Source of the DNA: Methylobacterium ajmalii
Lineage (GTDB): Bacteria > Pseudomonadota > Alphaproteobacteria > Rhizobiales > Beijerinckiaceae
Direction: 5' to 3'
Length of the DNA: 46,957 nucleotides
NCBI RefSeq assembly: GCF_016613415.1
Contig: NZ_JACWCT010000008.1
Location: forward strand, 1-46,957
Below the pieces are notes generated by a model. The model was not told the origin of the DNA, did no database searches, and saw only the letters and a program-made list of their open reading frames with translations. Made by a program: the position numbers and the translations under genes. How positions within the stretch are numbered: the stretch's first letter is position 1; each line of letters opens with the position of its first letter. Positions 6,687 through 14,461 of this stretch are shown here, piece after piece.

Positions 6687-7295
6687 ATGCTCCGCTCCAC
6701 CCTCGCCACGCTCCTGGTCCTCGCCGCCGTCCCGGCGCTCGCCCAGCCTAAGGCCGATCCCGACTGGCCCTGCGCCCAGCGCAAGGTCTCGACGCTGGGC
6801 CCCGGCGCGGTCTGGACCGGACCCGACCCGACCCCGGCGCTCGCCGAGTGGGGCAACGACACCGACGCGGCCCTGCTGGCGCAGAAGATCGCGTCGCGCC
6901 GGCTGCCGCTCGAGGAGGTCGACGGCCTCCTCGACGCCTTCGCGGGCAAGCTCGACAAGGCCGAGAAGGACACCCGCCTGACCCGCGTCTTCGCCGGCGT
7001 GTTCGAGGTGCTGAACGGCGAGCGCGACAAGGTGGTGGCCGGCATCGGCCGCTACGCCCGCGGCCAGAAGGTGATGGCCGAGCGCATCCGCGACGAGGCC
7101 GGCCGGATCAGCGAGGTCAAGACCGCCCCGGACGTGCCCGACACCAAGGAGCTGACCGAGCTCGAGTCCCGCTTCAACTGGGACAAGCGCATCTTCCAGG
7201 AGCGCAGCCAGTCGCTGACCTATGTCTGCGAGGTGCCGACCCTGCTGGAGCAGCGGCTCGGCGCGATCGCCAAGAAGATCCAGGCGCGGTTGTAG
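6687..7295 (+). CDS. Exported protein of about 200 aa (lutG position)
   Basis: A signal peptide (LRSTLATLLVLAAVPALAQ) precedes a mostly helical, charged mature domain with two cysteines (DWPCAQRKV near the N-terminus, TYVCEVPT near the C-terminus). ATG 6687 is preferred because GAGAGAG lies about 9 nt upstream; ATG 6678 is the alternative. It is the last gene of the lut-like set. In M. extorquens this set continues with a TonB-dependent receptor, but here the strand changes to fhcC after a palindromic element. Function unknown. Confidence 0.75.
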   Translation: MLRSTLATLLVLAAVPALAQPKADPDWPCAQRKVSTLGPGAVWTGPDPTPALAEWGNDTDAALLAQKIASRRLPLEEVDGLLDAFAGKLDKAEKDTRLTRVFAGVFEVLNGERDKVVAGIGRYARGQKVMAERIRDEAGRISEVKTAPDVPDTKELTELESRFNWDKRIFQERSQSLTYVCEVPTLLEQRLGAIAKKIQARL

Positions 7296-7320
7296 CGATA
7301 TGAGTCGAATCCCGCCCACG

Positions 7321-7440
7321 ACCTCATCCCGAGGCGTCAGTCGGTCTTCGATCGACTGACCTCGAATGGAGGGCACCAGGGACCATTAAGATTCCTGGGG
7401 CACTCCTTCGAGGCCGCTCTGCGGCACCTCGGGATGAGGT
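7321..7440. repeat. 120-bp nested palindromic element
   Basis: The outer arms 7321-7334 (ACCTCATCCCGAGG) and 7427-7440 (CCTCGGGATGAGGT) are perfect inverse complements. Inside are a GTCAGTCG/CGACTGAC hairpin (7336-7343 with 7353-7360), a CCTCGAA...TTCGAGG pair and a GCCGC-TCT-GCGGC hairpin. It sits between the convergent lutG-like and fhcC genes and could terminate transcription from both sides. The sequence style resembles dispersed intergenic palindromes of Methylobacterium and Bradyrhizobium genomes. Confidence 0.75.
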
Positions 7441-7501
7441 TTCTGGGTTGGACCGGGAGTTCAGGGCGGAGTTCAGGGGACGAGACGGCTCCGCCGCTCG
7501 T

Positions 7502-8299
7502 TCAGCCCACCGGCGTGAACAATTCCCCCTTGCCCAGGGTCGCGAGGTCGCCGCCGTAGCGGCGCATCGGGCCGCGCAGCAGCGCCGCCGCCCAGGGTGC
7601 ATGTGTGGCGATCGACTTGGCCAGCAGGCGCAGCACCACGAGATCCTGCCGTCCGGTCTCGACGAAGGTCGGCAGAAGGGCGCCGTGGCGGGCCGCCACC
7701 AGGGTGCCGCGGCGCATGCCGTAGCCCGGATGGTCGCCGACCGCCTCCGCCACGATCGTGCCGGCAATCATCCGCGACGCGGCGTGGTCCCCGGCCTCCC
7801 TCACGACGATCAAGCCGGCGCGCATCCGGTCGCCGAGGCGGTCGCCGGCGCGGCCGCCAATCAGCAGCGTCGCGCCGTCGAGCCCGGCGGGCGCGCCGTG
7901 GATCGCGCCGCCGGCGCTCTCGGCGGCGTCACCCGCGATGCGGATCGTGCCGCCCCTGGCTGCCGTGCCGGCGAAGGGGCCGGCGGAGCCCGAGACCGTG
8001 ATGGTGCCCCCCGTCATGCCGGCGCCGAGGCGCTGGCCGACATCGCCCTCGACCACGATCCGCCCGGCCGCGAGGCCGGCGCCGATCCGATCGAGGCGCT
8101 CCGTCGCGCCGACGATCCGCAGCTCGTCGGATCCGTCGAGGGTGATCGCGAAGCAGTCGCCCAAGGCGAGGGCGTGGCGGCTGGTCCCGACCGCCAGGCG
8201 CGCGGCCTCGCCGTCCGACAGGCCGGCGAGGGCAGCGGGGGTGAGCCCGGCGAGGTCGAGGCGCTCGGGGGGTGCGGCGCGCAAGGTGAGGGTGGTCAT
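7502..8299 (-). CDS. fhcC: Formyltransferase/hydrolase complex subunit C
   Basis: A 265-aa protein made mainly of glycine-rich beta-helix repeats (RIVVEGDVGQRLGAGMTGGTITVSG, GTIRIAGDAAE and further units), the fold of formylmethanofuran dehydrogenase subunit C. The start overlaps the fhcD stop (ATGA). In methylotrophs FhcABCD transfers the formyl group from H4MPT to methylofuran and hydrolyses it to formate. FhcC is the scaffold subunit. It is last in fhcBADC and is followed by the palindromic element. Confidence 0.93.
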   Translation of the reverse strand: MTTLTLRAAPPERLDLAGLTPAALAGLSDGEAARLAVGTSRHALALGDCFAITLDGSDELRIVGATERLDRIGAGLAAGRIVVEGDVGQRLGAGMTGGTITVSGSAGPFAGTAARGGTIRIAGDAAESAGGAIHGAPAGLDGATLLIGGRAGDRLGDRMRAGLIVVREAGDHAASRMIAGTIVAEAVGDHPGYGMRRGTLVAARHGALLPTFVETGRQDLVVLRLLAKSIATHAPWAAALLRGPMRRYGGDLATLGKGELFTPVG

Positions 8300-9228
8300 G
8301 CGGCGGCCCCGAGCAGGTCCCGGAGGTGGAAGTGGTGGCGGCCGAGATTGCCGCCGTAATTGCCCGCCGTGACCGCGACGAGGCCGAGATCGGCCCCGGC
8401 CGCCGTGGAGGCGTGGAGCGCCGCCCGCATCGCCGCCGAGACGGCGCCGGCCGAGAGTCCGTCGATGACGATCTCCAGCACCACGTCGACCTCCGGCGGC
8501 AGGAGCGAGCCGGCGCGGCCCTTCAGGGTCGGGCAATAGGCGTCGTTGGTCGAGGCCATCATGCCCTTGGTGCGCGCGCCGACCTTGGAGCCGGAGCGCA
8601 CCACGCCGCCCGGGAAGGGCAGGATCGCGTCCGGGATCGTGCGGGCCGCCGCCACCGCGATCTCGGCCACCCGCAGGGTGTCGGGGAAGCGCCGGCCGAG
8701 GAAGAGCAGGTTGCCGCCGCCGACCGCGCCCTGGATCGTCGGCACCGAATGCTCGCAGACGAACTCGCCGTCCATCACCGGCGTGCGCCAGTAGCGGCGC
8801 CCGTCGATGCGCTTGGCGGTGGCGAAGCCGTCGCCGAAGTAGCGGATCGCCCCGCCGAGCTTGATCGCCTTGGCGGCGTTGGGGTCGTCCCAGGCGATGC
8901 CGGCATAGACCGCGCTGCCCGGCGAGGTCAGCACGCATTGCCCGACCCGGCGCAGCAGCTGGTCCTTGAGGCCGCCGGCATCGAAGCCGAACAGCAGGAC
9001 CCGCACCCCGGGGCGCCCGTCGGGCGTGTCGTCGGGCGACAAGACGGTGTCGATGCCCGCTTCCGCCCCGCAGCCGATCACCGAGGTGGCGAACCCGGTC
9101 ATGGTGACGGCGGCGATCATCGCCCATTCGGCGGTGTCGGCGGTGAGCACCAGGGCGGTGCCCGCCATGTCGAAGGCCTCCGCGAAGGTGTCCTCGACCC
9201 GGATGCCGTTGAGGATCAGGTCCGGCAT
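8296..9228 (-). CDS. fhcD: Formylmethanofuran:H4MPT formyltransferase (complex subunit D)
   Basis: A 310-aa protein of the Ftr family, which moves the formyl group between N5-formyl-H4MPT and methylofuran. It starts MPDLILNGIRVEDTFAEAFDM, as usual for Ftr, and contains GGGNLLFLGRRFPDTLRVAEIAV, FPGGVVRSGSKVG and, near the C-terminus, GNYGGNLGRHHFHLRDL. It overlaps fhcA upstream by 13 nt and fhcC downstream by 4 nt, so translation is probably coupled. Full length. Confidence 0.95.
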   Translation of the reverse strand: MPDLILNGIRVEDTFAEAFDMAGTALVLTADTAEWAMIAAVTMTGFATSVIGCGAEAGIDTVLSPDDTPDGRPGVRVLLFGFDAGGLKDQLLRRVGQCVLTSPGSAVYAGIAWDDPNAAKAIKLGGAIRYFGDGFATAKRIDGRRYWRTPVMDGEFVCEHSVPTIQGAVGGGNLLFLGRRFPDTLRVAEIAVAAARTIPDAILPFPGGVVRSGSKVGARTKGMMASTNDAYCPTLKGRAGSLLPPEVDVVLEIVIDGLSAGAVSAAMRAALHASTAAGADLGLVAVTAGNYGGNLGRHHFHLRDLLGAAA

Positions 9229-10856
9229 GCCACCGCCTCGAAAACCGGCTCGTCCGCCCGGCGGCCCGGGAAGGCCGCGTCGGGAACGGTGAAGCTCGAC
9301 AGGCCGGCACCGAAGCGGCCCTGGAGATAGGACTCCGTCCGCCGCGCCATGCCGGCATCGGCCTCGACGGAGAGCTGGAGCGTGCGGCCGCGGGTCCAGG
9401 CGACGACCTCGCCGTCCTCGACGATCACCGTGCCGTCCTTGATCACCCGATGGGCGCGGGCGAACATCGCGGTCCGGTCCGCCTGGTCGCGGTAGACCGC
9501 AACGTCGGCCCGCGCGCCCGGGCGCAGGTGGCCGCGATCGGTGAGGCCCAGGAGCTTCGCCGGCCCAGAGCGGGTGAGCTGCGCCACCTCCGAGAGGGTG
9601 TATTCGCGCTCGATCGCCGCGAGGCCCGAGCGCTCGGCCGCGACCTTCGGGTGGGCGGCGACCTCGCGGTCGCGCGCCTCCTTGTCCATCAGCAGGTGGA
9701 GGATGCGCGGATAGGCGGTGAAGGGCCCGCCATTCGGATGGTCGGTGGTCAGGATGGTGCGCTCCGGGTCGGGCGAGAGAAGCATCATCTCGAGCCCGAT
9801 GGCGAATTGCAGCGACGAGGTCGGGCCGCGGTCGCGGTAGCGGAACGGCACGATGCCGCCGCCCTCGGCGTCGCCCGCGTTGACGATCCACTTCCGCGGG
9901 CTCGCCGCCTTGCGGCCCGAGAACTGGCGCAGGATGTCGAGCGAGATCGTGGCGGTCTGGCCGAACACCACCTGGCCGATATCGAGCGTGGCGTTGGGAT
10001 GGCGGGCCAGCGCCTCGGCGATGCGCGGCGCCGCCGACCGGAAGCCGCCGGTCAGCGGGTTGTCCTTGTCGACCGCCGCGTAGGCGTAGAACTGGGCGTG
10101 GGCGAAGTGGATGCGCCGGCCCTCCGCCGCTGCAAGCGTCTCGATCAGGCTGTCGTCGGCCCCGGGCAGGCCGAGATTGCTGCAATGGACGTGGAGCGGG
10201 TGGGGCACCTTCAGCGCCTCGACCGCGTCGAGGAGCCCGTCGAGGATCTGTCGCGAGGTCAGCCCGTAGGCCGGCACCTCGTCGTCGAGGGAGAAGCGGA
10301 CCGCCCCGTCCTTGAAGGCGTCGGCGCCGCCGGCATTGATCACCTTGACGCCGAGCGCCCGCGAGGTCGCGACGTTCAGCGCCACGAGGTCGCGCACCGC
10401 GTCCGCGCTCTCGCGGTCGCGCAGGAGCTGGAGCAGCTGGTCGTCGTTGCCCATCACGCACAGCCCGCCCCGGTCGAGGAGCGGGATCTCGGCGAGCTCG
10501 AGCTGGGTGGCGAGCGCGTTGACCGGCGGCATCGCGGGCTCGACCGCGGTGGTGTAGCCCATCCGGGCGTAGAGCAGGCCGACGTCGCGGCCCGACCCGT
10601 GCGGGTTCGGCGCGTCGGGCTCGGCGACACCGAGTTCCGGCAGCAGCAGGCGCGCCAGCACCACGTTGCCGCCGGCGATGTGGGAATGGACCTCGACGCC
10701 GCCCGCCATGACGATGCAGCCGGCGGCGTCGATGGTGCGGTCGGGCCCGCGATCCGGGGTGGCGACGATGCGGCCATCCTCGATCCAGACGTCACTGACG
10801 GAGTCGCGCCCGGCGGTCGGATCGACCACCCGGCCGCCGGCGATGCGGGTCAGCAT
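9216..10856 (-). CDS. fhcA: Formyltransferase/hydrolase complex subunit A (amidohydrolase)
   Basis: A 546-aa amidohydrolase-fold subunit that hydrolyses formyl-methylofuran to formate. Metal-site motifs are visible: H57 and H59 in GGVEVHSHIAGG, K182 in GGADAFKDGAV as the candidate carboxylated lysine, H222 and H224 in HPLHVHCSN, and a late TTDHPNGGPFTAYP segment carrying the aspartate. These match the dinuclear metal centre of methanogen FwdA. The start at 10856 overlaps the fhcB stop. Methylotroph FhcA acts as a hydrolase without redox chemistry, because FhcB lacks the formate dehydrogenase site. Confidence 0.95.
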   Translation of the reverse strand: MLTRIAGGRVVDPTAGRDSVSDVWIEDGRIVATPDRGPDRTIDAAGCIVMAGGVEVHSHIAGGNVVLARLLLPELGVAEPDAPNPHGSGRDVGLLYARMGYTTAVEPAMPPVNALATQLELAEIPLLDRGGLCVMGNDDQLLQLLRDRESADAVRDLVALNVATSRALGVKVINAGGADAFKDGAVRFSLDDEVPAYGLTSRQILDGLLDAVEALKVPHPLHVHCSNLGLPGADDSLIETLAAAEGRRIHFAHAQFYAYAAVDKDNPLTGGFRSAAPRIAEALARHPNATLDIGQVVFGQTATISLDILRQFSGRKAASPRKWIVNAGDAEGGGIVPFRYRDRGPTSSLQFAIGLEMMLLSPDPERTILTTDHPNGGPFTAYPRILHLLMDKEARDREVAAHPKVAAERSGLAAIEREYTLSEVAQLTRSGPAKLLGLTDRGHLRPGARADVAVYRDQADRTAMFARAHRVIKDGTVIVEDGEVVAWTRGRTLQLSVEADAGMARRTESYLQGRFGAGLSSFTVPDAAFPGRRADEPVFEAVACRT

Positions 10857-11953
10857 GAGGCAGAAAGCTCCGAGGTGGCCGCGGACCGGCGCGGCGGCGC
10901 GGCGGCGAGGCGGGCATGGAGGTCGGCGAGGGTCGCGGCGGCGCTGGGCGGCGCACCGGCGGCGGACGCACCCGCCTCCTGCCAGGCGATGACCGCCCGG
11001 CCCGGATGCCACAGGGCGGCGCCCTCGGTCTCGCCCGGCACGGCGACGCCGATCACCACCCGGGCCTCGGCGCCGGTCGGCGCCCCGAGGAGCGCCACGG
11101 TCGGCAGGGTGCCGGCCCAGGCGGGCAGGGGGGCCGGCAGGGCGGCGAGCCAGAGCGCGGCGTCGACCTCGCCGGCGGCGACCTGGCGCGCGGCGTCGAA
11201 GCGCCAGGGATCGTGCTCGGGCCGGCCGCGGCCGAATCCGACCCGCGGCCCCTGGCCGGTGCTCCAGGCGGAGACCTGGACGGCGGTGCGGCCCTGGTAG
11301 GGGTCGCCGAGGGCGAGCGCGAAGCAGCGCGTGGTCTCGTTGAGGTCCTTGACGAGGCCGGTCAGCATCTCGGCCCCGAGGGCGCCGATCTCGGCCGGAT
11401 CGTACACCACCACGCCGTAGAGGGCGTCGCGCAGGCGCGCCGCGAGGTCGGCGAGGGGATGGGGACCGGCGACCCGGCCGGCGACGAGGCCGCGCAGCAG
11501 CCCGAGCGCCGCCGGGATCCCGGCCTCGCCCGCCGGATAGGCGACGTGCTGCACCGCACCGTCGCCGGTGCCGCCGAGCGCGACGAGCGTGCGCGGTCGG
11601 CCCGCGGCCCGGCCGCGCACGGGTGCGTCCGCCGAGAGGTCGCGGGCGAGGCCCGACGCCCACGGCGCCCGGCCGACGACGAGGACGAGATCGGCCCGGC
11701 CCCGCGTCTCCGCCGGGGTGGTGGCCATGGCGCCGGCCGAGGCGAGGGCGCCGAGATCGGCGTAGATCGCCGCGCTGGCGGCGGGATCGACCGAGGCGCC
11801 GAGCGTCCGGGCGAGGTCGTAGGCCACCTGAACGGCCGCCGCCTCGGCGACGAGGCCGGCGACGAGGGGGCTGCGCGCCCCCGCCAGCAGCTCCGCCGCC
11901 GCCGCGACCGCCGCGTCGCGCTCCACCGCCCGCCCGTCGATCCAGGCCGTCAT
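10850..11953 (-). CDS. fhcB: Formyltransferase/hydrolase complex subunit B
   Basis: A 367-aa protein homologous to the molybdopterin subunit of formylmethanofuran dehydrogenase (DLVLVVGRAPW, the NETTRCFALALGDPYQG segment, QVSAWSTGQGPRVGFGRG). It has only two cysteines, one in TTRCFAL and one at the C-terminus. There is no N-terminal CxxC cluster motif and no obvious Cys ligand for tungsten or molybdenum. That agrees with the known loss of redox activity in methylotroph FhcB, which is structural. First gene of fhcBADC. ATG 11953 fits the usual N-terminus; an upstream frame extension to 12052 is rejected as low-complexity and arginine-rich. Confidence 0.92.
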   Translation of the reverse strand: MTAWIDGRAVERDAAVAAAAELLAGARSPLVAGLVAEAAAVQVAYDLARTLGASVDPAASAAIYADLGALASAGAMATTPAETRGRADLVLVVGRAPWASGLARDLSADAPVRGRAAGRPRTLVALGGTGDGAVQHVAYPAGEAGIPAALGLLRGLVAGRVAGPHPLADLAARLRDALYGVVVYDPAEIGALGAEMLTGLVKDLNETTRCFALALGDPYQGRTAVQVSAWSTGQGPRVGFGRGRPEHDPWRFDAARQVAAGEVDAALWLAALPAPLPAWAGTLPTVALLGAPTGAEARVVIGVAVPGETEGAALWHPGRAVIAWQEAGASAAGAPPSAAATLADLHARLAAAPPRRSAATSELSASC

Positions 11954-12092
11954 CCGCCCTCGCTCACGTCTTCGCGACCCCGCGGATCGCCCGATCCCGG
12001 AGCCGCCACGATTCCGGGTCGGACGGTCGCATCCGGGAGGGCGGCGAGGCAAGTCCCCCGAAAGTCCGGCTCGCCGCGCCGGGCGCTAAAAA

Positions 12093-12144
12093 ATATCCGC
12101 CGGGCACGATATCCGCCCGTCATGATATCCGGTCGACATATCCG
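12093..12144. promoter_or_regulatory. Four ATATCCG repeats in the fhcBADC/mptG divergent control region
   Basis: ATATCCG occurs at 12093, 12109, 12125 and 12138, with start-to-start distances of 16, 16 and 13 bp. The flanks are also similar (CCGCC, CCGCCCG, CCGGTCG, CCGACCG). The cluster lies 140 bp upstream of fhcB and about 117 bp upstream of mptG, in the only gap between these divergent units (11954-12260). Regular spacing suggests binding sites for a regulator shared by both, or overlapping promoter elements. Confidence 0.5.
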
Positions 12145-12260
12145 ACCGGCACGGCCAGCCCGAGAGTTGCCCAGGCGACCGGCGGTGTGGGACAGTCCCG
12201 CGGGCGGGACGGACGGCCCGGCGTGATCGCCCGGGCGACAGGGCAGGAAGCGAGGCCGGT

Positions 12261-13241
12261 TTGGCGCACGGGACGGCGACGGCGCGGGCGGAGGTGCGGG
12301 TGCGCGCCCCGGCGCGGCTGCATTTCGGCTTCCTCGACCTGCATGGCGGGCTCGGCCGGCGTTTCGGCAGCATCGGGCTCGGGCTCGACGCGCCGGGCAT
12401 CGACCTCACCGCCGCGCGGGCCGACACCCTCCGGGTCACCGGAGCCGACGCCCCCGGCCTCGCCGCCGAATGCGAGCGGGTGCGCGGCTACGCGGCGCTG
12501 GCGGCCCGGCACCTCGGCGTGCCGGAAACGGGGGCGTTCCATCTCGCGGAGGCGATCCCCGCCCATGCGGGCTTCGGTTCGGGCACGCAGCTCGCCCTCT
12601 CGGTCGCCGCCGCGCTCGCCGCGCTGCACGGCGCCCCCTTCGCGCCGGCCGCCTTCGCGGACGCCCTCGACCGCGGCAACCGCTCGGGCGTCGGGCTCGC
12701 CGCCTTCGTCACCGGCGGCCTCATCGTCGATGGCGGGCGCGACGACACCGACGCGCCGCCCCCGGTCATCGCCCGGCTCGCCTTCCCGGAGGCCTGGCGG
12801 GTGGTGCTGCTGCTCGATGCCGGCCGCACCGGCGTCCACGGCCCGGAGGAGCGCCGGGCCTTCCGCGAGCTGCCCCGCTTCCCGGCCCCGGAGGCGGCCG
12901 AGATCTGCCGCACGGTGCTGATGCAGGTGCTGCCGGCCGCCGTCACCGGGGACCTGCCGCGCTTCGGCGCCGGCATCACGGACATCCAGCGCCGGATCGG
13001 CGACTACTTCGCCCCCCACCAGGGTGGGCGCTACGCCAGCGCGGCCGTGGCGGCCGCGCTCGCCACCGTCGAGGCGCAGGGCGTCGCGGGCTTCGGCCAG
13101 AGTTCCTGGGGACCGACCGGCTTCGCCCTCGCGGCGGATGCGGCGCAGGCCGAGGCGCTGGTCGCGACCCTGCGCGCCCGCCACCCGGACCTGACCTACC
13201 GCATCGCCCGGGGCCGCAATCGCGGCGCCGAGATCGGCTGA
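12261..13241 (+). CDS. mptG: Beta-ribofuranosylaminobenzene 5'-phosphate synthase
   Basis: A 326-aa GHMP-kinase-like enzyme that joins 4-hydroxybenzoate or p-aminobenzoate to PRPP in the first committed step of H4MPT synthesis. Motifs: VRAPARLHFGFLDLHGGLGRRFGSIGLGLD at the N-terminus, IPAHAGFGSGTQLALSVAAALA as the GHMP glycine loop, and GFGQSSWGPTGFALA near the C-terminus. TTG 12261 is used because AGGAAGCGAGG precedes it and it places the conserved N-terminus correctly. It is divergent from fhcBADC. The stop touches a palindromic element. Confidence 0.93.
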   Translation: MAHGTATARAEVRVRAPARLHFGFLDLHGGLGRRFGSIGLGLDAPGIDLTAARADTLRVTGADAPGLAAECERVRGYAALAARHLGVPETGAFHLAEAIPAHAGFGSGTQLALSVAAALAALHGAPFAPAAFADALDRGNRSGVGLAAFVTGGLIVDGGRDDTDAPPPVIARLAFPEAWRVVLLLDAGRTGVHGPEERRAFRELPRFPAPEAAEICRTVLMQVLPAAVTGDLPRFGAGITDIQRRIGDYFAPHQGGRYASAAVAAALATVEAQGVAGFGQSSWGPTGFALAADAAQAEALVATLRARHPDLTYRIARGRNRGAEIG

Positions 13242-13365
13242 TACCAACGGTCGTTGAAAACGACCTTTGGTTCCGCTCTCGGATTTTCGTCAAGCCTTTG
13301 GCTTGGCGTCGAAAATTCGAGATGGGTCATCGGCCCGATGCGTCAGCATCTTGGGCCGATGGTAT
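13241..13365. repeat. 125-bp multi-hairpin palindromic element
   Basis: The ends are inverted (ATACCA at 13241-13246, TGGTAT at 13360-13365). Inside are hairpins GGTCGTT/AACGACC (13249-13255, 13259-13265), TTTTCG..CAAGCC with GGCTTG..CGAAAA (13284-13296, 13300-13315) and CATCGGCCC/GGGCCGATG (13328-13336, 13353-13361), the last enclosing GATGC/GCATC. It starts on the last base of mptG and may end its transcript. The rest of the gap to mtdB (13366-13556) should hold the mtdB promoter; only the AGGAGG ribosome site there is clear. Confidence 0.75.
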
Positions 13366-13556
13366 GAGAGGGAATTCGGAAGCATTTTTGCGGGACACTG
13401 CCCGCCGGGGCCGGGTTTGAGCCGGCGCAACAGCACTATCGTCCAAGACACAGGCGGGGCCGCGCGGCTTAGAAGGCGGGCGGCGCCCGTCCCATCCCCG
13501 CAGCACGGGTCGCCGTCGCGTCCGCACGCGCGCACCGCGCCCGACAGGAGGTTCGC

Positions 13557-14456
13557 ATGGCCCGCTCGATCCTGCACATGCTGACGCCGCTCAAGCACAT
13601 GAGCCCGTTCGACGTGAACATGGCGGTGGATGCGGGCTTCGAGGTCGTCTCGACCTACACCGCAGTGGAGCTCGCCGAGGTGGTGCCGCTGGTCCAGGAC
13701 TCGATCTTCTCGCGCGCCCCCCAGGACGGCACCCGCACGGCGATCTTCATCGCCGGCAAGAACGCCGAGGCCTCCCTCGACATGGTGGACGCGGCGACGA
13801 GCGCCTTCGTGCCGCCCTTCGCCAACCACGTCTTCGCCGACCCGGCCGGCTCCTTCACCACCGGGGCCGCCATGGTGGCCTGCGTGCGCAAGGCCCTGCG
13901 CGACAAGTTCGACGAGGGACTCGCGGGCAAGCGCGTGGCGATCTACGGCGGCACCGGGGTGGTGGCCTATTGCGCGGCGGTCATCGCCGCCCAGGAGGGC
14001 GCCCGCCCGGTCCTCGTCGGCTATAACGGCCGCGAGCGGGTGGCGGCGATCGCCGACAGCATCCGGACCCGATTCGGCGTCGCGGTCGAGGCCGCCGACG
14101 GCTCGGACCAGGCCGGCCGCCTCGCGGCGGCCCGGGACGCCGAGGTGATCCTGTCGGCGGCCGCCGCCGGCGTGCAGGTGCTGAGCGCCGAGGACCTGAC
14201 CCAGGCCGGCCGCCTGCTCGTGGCCGCCGACGTCAACGCCGTGCCGCCGGCCGGCATCGCGGGGATCGACGTCAACGCCGATGCGGTCCCGCTGCCGAGC
14301 GGGCGCGGCGTGGGCATCGGCGCGCTCGCCATCGGCAACGTCAAGTACGGCACCCAAGCCGGGCTCTTCCGCCGCCTGCTCCAGGCCGACCAGCCCCTCG
14401 TCCTCGATTTTCGCGATGCCTACCGGCTCGCCGTCGAGCTGACCGGCCAAGCCTGA
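13557..14456 (+). CDS. mtdB: NAD(P)-dependent methylene-H4MPT dehydrogenase
   Basis: A 299-aa protein beginning MARSILHMLTPLKHMSPFDV, characteristic of MtdB. It oxidises methylene-H4MPT to methenyl-H4MPT in formaldehyde oxidation. The catalytic domain carries FVPPFANHVFADPAGSFTTGAAMV, and the Rossmann domain starts AIYGGTGVVAYCAAV near residue 128. Further conserved segments are DVNAVPPAGIAGID and GIGALAIGNVKYGTQ. AGGAGG precedes the ATG. It leads a plus-strand series running to fae. MtdA is a related alternative, but the N-terminus and gene neighbourhood favour MtdB. Confidence 0.93.
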   Translation: MARSILHMLTPLKHMSPFDVNMAVDAGFEVVSTYTAVELAEVVPLVQDSIFSRAPQDGTRTAIFIAGKNAEASLDMVDAATSAFVPPFANHVFADPAGSFTTGAAMVACVRKALRDKFDEGLAGKRVAIYGGTGVVAYCAAVIAAQEGARPVLVGYNGRERVAAIADSIRTRFGVAVEAADGSDQAGRLAAARDAEVILSAAAAGVQVLSAEDLTQAGRLLVAADVNAVPPAGIAGIDVNADAVPLPSGRGVGIGALAIGNVKYGTQAGLFRRLLQADQPLVLDFRDAYRLAVELTGQA

Positions 14457-14461
14457 CCGGC

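Noticed and set aside
10850..11953. Active formate-dehydrogenase-type molybdopterin enzyme
   Set aside because: No cysteine cluster motif or metal-ligand Cys in FhcB; it fits the known non-redox methylotroph subunit.
12093..12144. Replication iterons
   Set aside because: The repeats are spaced like iterons, but there is no rep gene or AT-rich unwinding region, and the context is a chromosomal divergent promoter.
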